Assembly: GCA_040954595.2 (NCBI GenBank)
Contig: CM082589.2
Location: forward strand, 4,526,001 to 4,590,000
Length of the DNA: 64,000 nt
Direction: 5' to 3'
DNA from: Balanoglossus misakiensis
Taxonomy: Eukaryota > Hemichordata
Shown here: positions 1 to 10,614 of the stretch, piece by piece
Layout of the letters: every line of letters begins with the position of its first letter
Numbering within the stretch: the stretch's first letter is position 1
Notes under the pieces: generated by a model
What the model was told of the DNA's origin: nothing
The model's database searches: none
What the model saw: only the letters and a program-made list of their open reading frames with translations
Program-made: the position numbers and the translations under genes

Positions 1-3000
1 TGCAATTATCCCTAAAATAGTTGCCCCATCGCGTTCCATTTACAGTTTACCACGACACAGCATCGTGGTTTGGGAGCGCAGGGATTAAATTTAGAAGCAT
101 GCCTGCGTCCGGAACACAGGGAAAACACACATACGCACACAGGTACTATGATTCCAACATGCAACACTTTCGAGTTGTTCTGATAGAAAGGGATACCCCG
201 TATGTTACATGTTGAGATTCGCTCGACGGCAATTTCGCGTCACGTGTGTACGTGTACCAAATCGGCTCTCCCCTGGATTTACGCGAGGAGAGAGGAAAAT
301 CATGAATCCAGAAATTAGGGGGCTCTTATACCTTCCGCCTAGCAGCCTTTACAACAACAACAAAAACAGAATAAGAAGCCAATTACTGCCATAAATGAGC
401 GTATTATTGGCAGTGTACATCATTTTGATCGGCGAACCGTTATATCACATCGGGCAGCGATTTTTTTTCCAGCTGAAGGCGGGGATCACAAATCAGACAC
501 GGTGCCAGAATTGACTCAAAGGTTCCCGCTCGACGGTGCCGCAAAGGCAGCATATGAACTCTCTGTGTCTTTCGTGAATGCAAGGATCTCATTTCGGTTC
601 CATAGATCGTCTAAAAGCTGCCAATATCACGTGCATAACCTTAACCGAGTGCGCTGGACAACGTGTCTGGCTTTGGGCGCTATCTGTGTGCATTACTTTG
701 TTCGGTAGCATTGTTAGACTTTTTCTGACGTACTTTCTTAACTCTTGATTCAAAATGGTTGGTTTCCTGGGTTGAAAACCCGACCTTTTTACGCATTTCC
801 TACGCACACGATATAGTGTGTGCTTAACCCCCCATTTCTGCGCCGGTATATCGATTTCTTGGTCTCTTTACAAACTTTACGATCAACACCGCGCGCATGG
901 ATCGATTCCCAAGAAAGGCCGCTGAGGTCATCATCAATAGCCTCAGGGTAACTTCAACTTGAATACGGAGTGCCCCCGACCGGGAATCAATGATGTCTGT
1001 GTGCGGTGATGCGTCGTCAATATTTTAACGGGTTTTCCAGGAGTGGGTGTATAGAAGAGATTCATTGCCGTTGATTGGAAACGCCCTCCGCCAGTCACGG
1101 CGCATCTCAATTCCGTAACGACAGCCATGCCGCCGTGACCACTGTACCGTAGCCGGCGCATCTCCGCGACAGACAGAACTTGAACCAGAAGTTAAGCCCC
1201 GACTGTTTTTTTTTTCGTTTGCCATACTTCCACGCACGTACAGCCATATTTGAGAAATCATTACTGCCTGTGAAAAGACAGTTTTGCACGAGTGGAACTA
1301 ACACATGGAGATTGGCGATCTGGGGAATTTCCTCACCACATTCCTTGCACTAGTTAATGCCACGGTGCGAACAGATAAAAATTCCGCCACGGTGTTAAGG
1401 AAGTGACCCCTTTCCTACTCCCGGACACGGCCTGTGAACTTGTGAGGCAATTGCAATGTCGAGAAGAGCAGACAGACCCAATTCCCATCCGCCGGGTGCA
1501 ATGAGGTGTGTCTGCGGAGATAATTTCAAACTCGGAACACACACTTGGCGATATCCGTTTGATGTGATTAAGATAGGCGTAGACGTTCCAGTCTCTGACA
1601 TGTTTCAACAACTGCAAATGCACTGGGCTCAAACAATTACGTGACTCATCAGCGACGGTGGAAATACACCCAGGTCCAAATCAGTACAAACTCGAATATG
1701 AACATGTGACAACTATAAAGCACGTTTTGCACAGATTTGAGCACCATGCACATATATATAATTATTATATATACGGCAAACCATGAAATATTTTGCTGCA
1801 ATGTTTCCTATTGTAGACATTAAAAAGTACCACTGTATAATTCTAAGTACAAAGTTAGCAAAACTCTGAGATGGGGTTTCATACTCTGAAGGTGATTCTA
1901 CCCACTCCCCCGGGGGCCCCACTCCCTCCTCTACGAATGGCTTCTCTATCTTTTACACGTATACCCGCACTAGCTTCCGGAACCCCGGCGACTGGCCGAT
2001 CGGAGACGCCTCGTTAATCTAATTACCGCGGGAACGTGCCTGTGCGATGATTTGGTACACGTTGGTTGACAGAAGTAACGACTGCTGAATATCATTGCGG
2101 TGTACGATTACTCGATCAGTTCCCTCTGTTTCAGAAAAAAAATTGCGTTCATACCAGGGACACGATTCTCGAATGCCCGAGAGTCCAACCCTAACCCGAT
2201 TAGATATTTAGATATAATGGTCTGCATAATACACGGCTCTGCCATACTTTCACGGAAACATCAACACGCTCTAAGAATGCACACGGGACTGGAGATCAAC
2301 GGAGACATTGGCGAAGAAGGCGACCTCGGATGATTGGCAGCGAACCCGACGTGCCTATGGATTATTTCTGGGGGTAAACGTGTAAACGATATGATGGAAA
2401 CGATAAAAATCACGATTCAATTTGCTTTGATCACACAGGAAAATTATAGAAACATGCCAGTTAATATTATTGTGTAATGATCTGCTGCCTCCCGACCGAG
2501 TGCCGCGCATTTCATTTGATAGTTTTTGTGTAATTGTAGTCTGCTGAAGGCTTGTCAAGCGCCAGCCAGCTGAGCGCCGCTGACGTTGCCATCCAATCTA
2601 CCTTCTTACATACCGTACCAGGTCCTGGCAGAGGCATTCTGCTTTATCGCTTCGATCGATGTGTTTTTCTAAAGTGAAGTCACCGCCGAAAGTGTCAGAC
2701 ATGATGGTTATATCATGTGGTGCTGACTCCAATTCCCACGTCAGACATTCGCCCCCGAATTGCACATTCCTGTCTAATGGCACCAGAGGCTTGGATTTTA
2801 CCAGAAGTGAATTGGTGTGAAAGTGCGATTTTTTTACATGGGCGTATCGATCGTTTAGTCCGCCTTAATTAGGTAACGCTCGCCGCCGTGGCGGAATCCC
2901 CGAAGCTTATCTTGAAAAGAAAGACAGATTTCATCGGGTCTAACACAGCCTTAAACCACGATCAAAGAAAGGTGCGACAAACAGCCCGATGAAAAATCGC

Positions 3001-3747
3001 CTCCGTAGCGAGCACGGGGGATAAGGGGAGAACCATTTGACTTCTGGGGGTGAAGGATTTTCGAGAAGAAAAAAACATTGTCGGCAGATGGTGCGGACAA
3101 AATTATCTTCTGCAATGCTTTGGGGGAAAATAACCGTCACTTGCAATAGAGAAAAACATTTGCTGTAACAGTGGCTGAAAAAATATTGCTAACCTATCCA
3201 AATCCTCCACCCACCCCAAAAATCAAAGGGTTCTCCCCTAAGCGACTGGTGAAATCTTCCTTTCTAAAATCGACAGGAAAATCACCAACAGTCTTAGCCT
3301 AGAGTATGAAATCTAATTCCAATAGATATTCTGTAATTCGATATGACATATTAATCAATACGCGGATTAGTTTCCGGAGGCCTGTGAATTTCTCGCATAT
3401 GTATGATTAGTTTTCATGACAGAGAAAGTGTCCGAAAATTCCCTTTTTGTGATGTCTCATAAAATCCTCATTAAACGTTCTGCTCCTCTGGTAATGTATG
3501 AATAAAAACACGATTCATACTCTTTTCGGGGAAACAACGAGTAATTATCACATTCTCTCTATCTTAAATAGGTTTTTACTACCTAGGTAAGCGATAAATG
3601 CTCATGTGGTCGACAGAATTTCAACATGGCGGATTTCTGCCAAAAAGCTGCTTTTTTTCTTCGCCATGAATTGGAACGTTAACCAAAGTGCACTGCCAAG
3701 AGATATAGGAATATAGGCCTCCAAAGTGACTATATGTTTTATTTATG

Positions 3748-3812
3748 TTTTATCTGTCAAGTGTAGACAGATACATGTGGATAGATCTCTATCTATACAC
3801 TAGACAGATAAA
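3748..3812. repeat. Imperfect inverted repeat (foldback)
   Basis: The left arm (about 3748-3768) and right arm (about 3790-3812) are near reverse complements, sharing tttatctgtc-agtgta with one internal mismatch. They are separated by a loop of about 20 nt that contains the palindrome agatct. The arms also echo GATA/TAGA simple repeats, so slippage could have generated the structure. No function is assigned. Confidence 0.5.
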
Positions 3813-6800
3813 GCAGAGTGAACAAATCAAAACGGACACATATTTTCAGGTTTAACTCTAGTACCTTCGACAGACAGTCGAATAACGAGAAGTCTTATTG
3901 ATAAAGTTTCAGCACCCCGGAGGTATACTTGGAAACGCGCTGGATGGTCGTTTAAACGCATCAAGTAGTCAGGACCTCTCTCGACTTTTATCGCTCATAA
4001 GGCTGACAAGGTCGTGAAACAGTAGACTATGAGTTTCTCTAAAAGTGCAGTCACATGTGATGGTAAAAAGGCTACTATAATGAAAGTTAATTTCACAGGA
4101 AATATGGCCCAAAGTACAGTCACTAGTCGCCATTAAGTGCAGCAGTAGTGACCCCCTCTCTCTCTTCTTGTACTTTCGTTTTACAAACACTGTTTGTACT
4201 TTGTCGAACCGTGATCGTTTGGTCGATCGGTTGTGCATCGATGCTAATGTGTTTGTCGCCAACTTGTATTAATCGACATTTGCCTGCGCGCATGTACACA
4301 TCTATACATGCAGCGTTCAGTCTGCTTCGAAAGCGTAATGGCCGTAAATACATGAACGTTGGCTGAGCGAATACATTCTACCTTATTTAATTCGATTAGA
4401 AATCCATCCGCCTGATCTGATCCCAATCTGTTTGTTGATAATTGTTTCCAACTTCTTCAGCTGGCGTACATGTAATTAGTGAGAAAAGGCTGGAGTATAT
4501 ACCAAGTAAAGGATTTGATGTGACACGGTTAATTTATCAATCAAAACGGGATGGCTCTACAATTACGTGATTTTGTCTTAGGGCTGTGCTGCCTTCATTA
4601 AATTAAACTTTGACAACGATGCCAGTTTTGGTCGAACGTGCTGTCTTTCCTGACGCACGTACTCCATCGATCATTAGTAAATTAGCTTTTTAAAACATTT
4701 TTGATCTGTCGATAATTTTCAGTTCACCGGTTTGATTCTATTGAGCATGATGATATACATGTACCCATTAATGTTAATATGCAACGGCAGTCGTCTTTGT
4801 AGATACAGTGACACAAGTGCTGCTGTGATTTAGAAAAAACAACGTTTTGCTAGAATGCTTGCTTTGATTTTTGATTACAGAAGCAGCAAGGTCTTATCAT
4901 CTCGAGGACAATTCCAAGGCGATTACGCATACGTGAACATATACACCGTCACGGCGCATTAATTGGTTCGGTACAGTAATTATGCGTGGGAGCGTCAAAC
5001 CATAGAAAGCACAAGGTCGAAAGTAGTCATGGCAACGTCATTAACCCACGCGGACCTTTTTAAATCACGGACTAATTGACATAACCCGCCCGTTACAGTT
5101 CTCAAATTATGAGTTAATTACTCCTGTGGGTTAGTCTGCGTGTATCCTCTTGAGCGCCTGTCAGTAAAAATGAACGTGGCAATTTTGAACATTTTTGCAA
5201 AAATCTATTCAAGAAGACGCTCTCAGCCACAACTGCTTTTTTAACTGAAAAAAGATAATGTTTCTCCGCTTTTCCAAGAACATGTACATGTACAAATGAA
5301 TTGAATACAGTCAGAAGCAGCGGATGAAAAGGTAATTTCATCGACAGTGATTCATAAAACAAATTAACCACACTTAATTTAGAAGTTTCGATCGCGTCTT
5401 CTTCAAGATTGCAATTTCTAAATTCAAAAGACGGTGACAGCTTAACTTAATAACCCATGCTTTCTTTCATATTTATCAGTAAATCAGTAAATAGGACCAC
5501 ACCTGCATGTATGGTATTTCAGCTTATCTGAATCTAACCCTGACATTTAAACATGTCGCTGCTTTTGTTTTATTCTCACGTGGCTGATATAAATAATTTC
5601 TACAGATGTTTACCGACCCTCCACAAAAATAGTACGGGACCTATACCGAAAACAGTGTGCACAAACCCCGGTGGCAAAAACTGGCTGTACCCAAAACATT
5701 CCTGAATGTTGCTTTATTTGCGCAAGGAGAAACGCAAATGTTGATTGATCGTCACGAGAGACCATCTTGACTACTAACTGAATGTTAAAAACATTCTCTA
5801 AAACTCTGCCGGCGATTGAGTTTCGTGCATGTCACGGGGGCCGTGTCTTTTGAGTGAAAGCAAAAACCACAAGAAGATTGTCGAGTTTAAATTTCAGTCA
5901 AAGGATTCCGTCGCCTGCCTGTCATTTCGAGGAACATCCGTAACATCTGTTATGAAGGATATGTGTCACTGACCTGACCAGACCGAATAAACTACAGTAA
6001 CTCACACACCGCACGTATAATTTCGTATTACACAGTCCTTGACAGAGACAAAAGATTTCAATTCGATGTTCTTTCTTTCGATGGTTCAGTCTACATGTAG
6101 TATGGAACAGTTTATTTGAGGACGCATGGCAGACATCGTTTTGGGGGCTGCTAAAATGCATGGTACTAAAAGCTATATATAAGCATTTATTGTTGTAACC
6201 CGTGCTGTGCACTGCAGGAAAACGCGGGTATCTCAAATAATGCGCAGGTCACAATAGCATGGTTAGACCAAACGACACGATCAACGATTGAGACTGTTGT
6301 ACTACATGTATATAAATAAGGTATACATGTACGGCATCCACTGCACACACCGTGAATTATGGTACCCGCTTCTTGCGTCGCACATGAGTATATCATAGCC
6401 AGATATTCAGCATTAAAATAGAACATACGACATCCAGGCTATCACATCTGGATTTATACAGAATGCATATAGCCCTACCGAAATCGTTGCATGTAAATAA
6501 CATGGACAGATGCTAAGGTGAATGGACGGATTACTTTTTCATTACAGGAGATGTTGACGAAGAAGAACGTAGCACTTGAAACATTAAAAGTCATGTCGAT
6601 TGACTTGTGATTTTAGAGACTATTTGACCCGGAAAATTTTATTCCGAACACAGCAAACCGGTCGTCCAGTTTCAAAAATACTGATGATTTAAAAACAGTG
6701 ATGTGTGAGGGCGCTTGTACTCTGATCATCAACGTGGGGCATATGAGTCGGACCCGCAGGCCGTTCAAGCCAAAAATATGCGGATAATAGAGAGGCCAAT

Positions 6801-7009
6801 TTACCTGACCGGGTGGCTTGTTTTACACCCGAACACATCCTCGAAAACATCCACCACGGCTTCACCAAGTCCCTTCGGCAGTTTCAATCTTCAGCTACCA
6901 CAATAGACAGGCAAACTCCGTACGGTGGGCTCCCAAAACTCCTCCAAGGCGACGGCACAGCTACCAGACCAGAATCAAAATGAGCCACGCCACACGACAA
7001 CGTGGCACT

Positions 7010-7128
7010 GGATGGTTTTTACACGACCAAAAACTAACACCTGGTCACGCTAATATGTTAAATAAAGAAATTAACATAGGTGCACCTGGCCACGAAAACA
7101 ATAGAAAAACTTCTCCTGCGTAACAGAA
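7010..7128. repeat. Dispersed repeat, copy 1 (partner at 16.1 kb)
   Basis: This segment resembles 16098-16226 on the same strand. Both contain an ACACCTGGTCACGC block followed by an AT-rich spacer, then a second CACCTGG-CAC block, an AAAACAA-AG block, and end in AAACTTCTCCT-CGTAACA. Two diverged copies about 9 kb apart suggest an old interspersed element, either a MITE or a SINE remnant. No coding frame or clear terminal repeat is visible. Confidence 0.45.
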
Positions 7129-7301
7129 TACAAAAGTATTTCTTTCGTTAGTCAATGTTGAACTAGCTATATGTTATGGTTGTACATTAGCACAAAATCT
7201 TTTTCAAAAATTCAGATAACATGCATGTATTTCAAATCCAAGACACTCGTCATTTAACAATTAATACCACATTATTTATTGTTGTATCACAAAAGTGATG
7301 A

Positions 7302-7459
7302 AGGGATCGTTAAAAACCGCCCTCATCGGTAACATTGTAAATTGCTAGCGAGTGTTCATTGTATAGTAACACGCGCAGTCACAGAGGGATCGTTAAAAAG
7401 TGCCCTCATCGGCTACATTGTAAATTGCCGTCGATTGTCCATCCTGTATAGTTACATGC
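7302..7459. repeat. Direct duplication, about 83-bp period
   Basis: Two adjacent copies begin agggatcgttaaaaa (7302 and 7385). They share the core CCCTCATCGG-(T)A-ACATTGTAAATTGC and end in a GTATAGTTA/AACA-type block. Divergence between them is moderate. No coding content. Confidence 0.6.
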
Positions 7460-7499
7460 CGCTACTATTTAATTAAGTAAAATAATGTGCTTGGTGTGT

Positions 7500-7572
7500 G
7501 TACGCACACACACACAGACAGACAGACAGACAAGCAAACGAACAAACACACACACATATATACATGTACATA
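7500..7572. repeat. CA / GACA compound microsatellite
   Basis: A run of CACACA passes into (GACA)n, then AAAC-type units, then CACACATATATACATG. It gives spurious Cys/Val-rich frames on the minus strand. Confidence 0.8.
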
Positions 7573-8023
7573 ATACATACAGCAAATCATCTAGTAAAAA
7601 ACATAAATAACCGACGGAAAAATAATTTGTCCCATTAACGTCGAAATCGGTTACGTAATGCATATAAAATATTCACTGAAGTAAAACATACATGTTACGT
7701 CAATTCGTAAAAATCCCATTGTATTTAAATTATTTTGTGCGTCGTGGTATGTACAATTACTGTACTAATCTTTATGATGTTGGTAAAAAGGCACTTTTCC
7801 ATCAAGCAATCAGTCCGTCTGTCCGTCCGACGGCTGGTTGGTTGGTCGGTCGGTCGGTTGGTTGATCAGTCTTCTGTCTGTATTGTTATATTATTGTGTG
7901 TCCGGACTTTGTTTGGCAGGAAACAAAATCGAAACATACGTCACACACTCACTCATGTGAAAGCCTCCGAGTCTGTATACATTGTAATATTGGGGTTTCT
8001 ATGGTTTCACTGTATCCGCTCGG

Positions 8024-10614
8024 CTATTTCCACATGGCCTTGATGGCTTTGACGTCACCAATGAGGCACTTGACAAAGCTCAACGTTATCACCTGTAGCA
8101 GAATGATACAGCCTATCACCACGGCAACGATGATCAAATTCTGGGTCAGCCACGCGTCAATGGCAGCGACGCAGCCGCCCTGGTGGATCTCGTAGTCACT
8201 GGAGCTGTAGTCTTTGGCGCTGGGTTGTCTCTTGCCGTAGCCGCACTGGTAGTCAATGACAACCGTGCCGGGGGGCATGACACAGCATGAGAAAGGAACG
8301 CCGCACTTTGACACCGCTGGCGATGAACAGTTGAAATATCTGTTGGAAGGAATTATGCGAGTAATAGAAATTATGTAAGACCAACAATAACGTCCTGTCA
8401 TATGAAACTAGGCAAATGTTGCGAGTGTATATGCAATTGGAGGTCGTTCAGAGATAATTTCCCCTGCAAGGTATGGTTTTCAGATCCCTCCATTTCTATT
8501 GCTGTGTACGCCTTTCAACTTTCACTCTTGGCATCTTGTTGAAAAAGGGAACAATTTATTTTCGTTAGAACAGAGCAGGAGTAGGCGTGTTGAGTTTACT
8601 CACAAATTTATGTCCCAGTCGTTGGGACCATCGGCACCACAGCATTTCATGTCCCTCTGCATGGTGTCCAGCAAGAACTGTGTGTCCGGGTCATCTTTTT
8701 GGAAGAAGAGATAATATTAAACGATCTTAAAGTGCCAGCCCTTAATTGTTGTGTTTCGACATCATCAAGGTTCTTAAATAGGATTTTATACATGGGCGAG
8801 ATCATCGAGGTTCTTAAATAGGATTTTATACATGGGCGACATCATCAAGGTTCTTAAATAGGATTTTATACATGGGCAAGGTTCTTAAGGGAGCATTCGT
8901 TTTTTACAGGGAGGGGGGGCCGGTGGAAATCAGGGGGGGGGTTTACTTTTACAAAGCAGTTTTTAGGGGGGGACAAATTTTATAATCAAGGGATTATTAT
9001 ATAGGGACTGAAAGGGGGGGGACTTGAAAACTTTTACGGCTAAATATTTATTTTGAGTCCACAAAAATGCAGTTTCGCGTCCTTTATTTTACAAAATTTT
9101 CTAATGTGGGAGGGGGACACCCCCTCCCACACCCACCCCCTCCATTCATCAACACCTTTCAATCATTGACTGGTTTATCTAGTGTCCCAGGTCAGGGGAC
9201 TTGCCCCCACCCCATGATAACTTTGAGCGGCGACGTTAATTTGCTTTTGCTGGGTTCATTAAAATGCAGCTTTGAGCTCTGTATTTTATAAAATTTTCTT
9301 ACGTGGGAGGGGGACACCCCCTCCCAAACCCACCCCCTTCAATTCTCGGTTTACAATGTCTCCCAACACAGAATACAAATACTTAAAAAATAAAAACAAT
9401 GTTCAGTAGACATGTAAATGAACAGACATAAATTGACAACAGAGAAAAAGATGCTGAAAAAAGACAAACTGAAAATAGTTGAAGCGCACATTGGCCCGGA
9501 AACTGTGTCAAACAACTCTGGAAAGTCTCAGAGTAAACCATGAGAGGGACAAAGAGGAGGATGAGCAGGAGGATGAAGAGGATGACTTGGACGAGGACAG
9601 TGAACCAGAAGATGAACATGTAGTGATAGGTGAACTAGGTGATTCAGCGGAAAGTGACTCAGAAAGTGATAGCGGCGACATTGAAAATGAACTCTTTCAC
9701 GTAACAAGATCAGGCAGACAATGCACTACTTGGAAATCAAGGAACTAGGTTTCATGGTTGATTATGTGGTATGTCGAACATACACCAATATCTGACAAAG
9801 TTTGATAAGTTTAATCCGGTGGATAAACTTTTTTTTTGGGGGGGGGGGTCACATTTTAGAAAAGCAATTTCCAGGGGGGGTTGCCTTTTACATTTAGTCG
9901 GCGATTCAAATTCCACCGCCCCCCCCCCCTCCCTGTAAAAAACGAATGCTCCCTAAATAGGATTTTATACATGGGCGACATCATCAAGGTTGATCAGGCA
10001 CATGTATTTTGGCCTCATCACAGGACAGCTTCTGCTCGTGCTGCTGTTGCCAACAAGTGAACGACTGCGAAGCATCGAGCTTCTCCCTTGACTTCGTGAA
10101 CGTAATTTTATACAGGTTCAAGGCAGAGCGCATACTCACCCATGTAATCAACAATTGCCTTGTTAATCCAATTGCCAACTATCCTCTGTCCCTCGGACCT
10201 GTAGAAGTACGCCAACACCACCAACACTATCTCGGCCAGTATGATCACACTCAGCACGATGCAGAACGACTTGAGGAGGCACGTGTTCTCCCTCAGGGCG
10301 CCCAGGCAGCCGGCGGTCGACAGGAGAAAGATGAAAGCCCCCAGAATGATGATGAGCCACATCGGGTCGATGAACCCGCCGGTGATGCCCTCGATGCCGG
10401 CGCTCTTGCTGATCAGCCCGTATATGCCGAAGGCGAGCAGGGCCGATCCGACCAGCCAGAAGAGCAAGTTGTAGAAGAAGACGCTGTATTTGACGCACGA
10501 GTTGACCCTGCCGACACTGCGGCGCTGGTCGCGCTTCTCCCGGCTCTCCAGCCTCGGCAGTGTTCGCCGGCGGGCCGGAGCGCGACCCTGGTGGTGGTCG
10601 GGGTACCGGGCCAT
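8024..10614 (-). CDS. TspanC8-type tetraspanin (3 coding exons, 293 aa)
   Basis: This is a four-pass membrane protein of the tetraspanin family. The coding exons are 10614-10140, 8694-8604 and 8339-8024, with phases 1 and 2, giving 882 nt and 293 codons. The start is the Met of MARYPDHH, because an acceptor (tttcctttcag) lies 9 nt upstream and implies a 5' UTR intron. TM1-TM3 lie at about residues 41-67, 85-103 and 116-137, with the family hallmark GCLGALRENTCLLK at about 102-115 between TM2 and TM3. The large extracellular loop (about 138-255) has eight cysteines: CCG at 176-178, Cys193, Cys201, SCC at 206-208, Cys221 and Cys245. Eight loop cysteines define TspanC8 proteins (vertebrate TSPAN5/10/14/15/17/33), which chaperone the ADAM10 sheddase and thereby affect Notch signalling. 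ADAM10 partnership here is inferred from the family. The Arg-rich cytosolic N-terminus of about 35 residues is unusually long. Intron 1 carries a transposon and a minisatellite. Confidence 0.93.
8761..8888. repeat. 40-bp minisatellite, interrupted by a transposon
   Basis: Three copies of a 40-bp unit (atcatcaaggttcttaaata...) start at 8761, 8801 and 8841. A shortened fourth copy reads caaggttcttaa and stops at 8888. The rest of that unit (taaataggattttatacatgggcgacatcatcaagg) resumes at 9954, on the other side of the inserted element. The array lies in intron 1 of the tetraspanin gene. Confidence 0.9.
9064..9345. repeat. Tandem duplication (about 197 bp) inside the transposon, with a G/C palindrome
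   Basis: Two related blocks start at aaaatgcag (9064 and 9261) and continue through ttta-aaaattttct into gtgggagggggacaccccctccca. The last segment is itself a near-perfect palindrome (gggaggggg-acac-cccctccc). The two copies differ by scattered substitutions. Confidence 0.75.
9479..9748 (+). CDS. Acidic ORF inside the transposon (89 aa), probable transposase remnant
   Basis: A single open frame of 89 codons lies within the 1065-bp element. It is basic at the N-terminus (MKRTLARKLC), then strongly acidic with DE/SD-rich runs (about residues 23-75), and ends VTRSGRQCTTWKSRN. No catalytic DDE triad is present. Short RSGR-type basic tails and acidic linkers occur in several transposon-encoded proteins, so a remnant is plausible, but the frame may be non-coding. 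Expression is not implied. Confidence 0.35.
   Translation: MKRTLARKLCQTTLESLRVNHERDKEEDEQEDEEDDLDEDSEPEDEHVVIGELGDSAESDSESDSGDIENELFHVTRSGRQCTTWKSRN

Larger units (their letters stand above)
1..8023. other. Gene-poor flank, no supportable exon
   Basis: No open frame here shows a recognisable domain together with splice sites. Short frames of 60-125 codons occur at chance density. The stretch contains an inverted repeat near 3.75-3.81 kb, a dispersed repeat at 7.0-7.13 kb, an 83-bp spaced duplication at 7.3-7.46 kb and a CA/GACA-rich microsatellite near 7.5 kb, each listed separately. The right end is the 3' side of the minus-strand tetraspanin gene and probably includes its 3' UTR. I could not fix a poly(A) signal with confidence. 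Confidence 0.5.
8889..9953. mobile_element. Non-autonomous DNA transposon, 1065 bp, with TIRs and a TAA target duplication
   Basis: The two ends are inverted repeats of about 43 bp. Both begin GGGAGCATTCGTTTTTTACA, followed by a G-run and C-GGTGGAA. The target is the 40-bp minisatellite unit, which gives an empty-site reference: ttct-taa-atagg is split into ttcttaa at 8882-8888 and taaatagg at 9954-9961, so TAA is duplicated. A 3-bp TWA duplication and GGG termini fit PIF/Harbinger or Tourist-like elements, but I see no transposase to confirm the superfamily. Subterminal G-runs flank related blocks on both sides (tttacttttacaaagcag and tcacattttagaaaagca, as direct repeats). A tandem duplication fills 9064 to about 9345. 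Confidence 0.85.

Noticed and set aside
8886-9957. piggyBac-type TTAA target duplication for the transposon
   Set aside because: The right flank reads ccc-taaatagg, so only TAA, not TTAA, is duplicated relative to the intact repeat unit.
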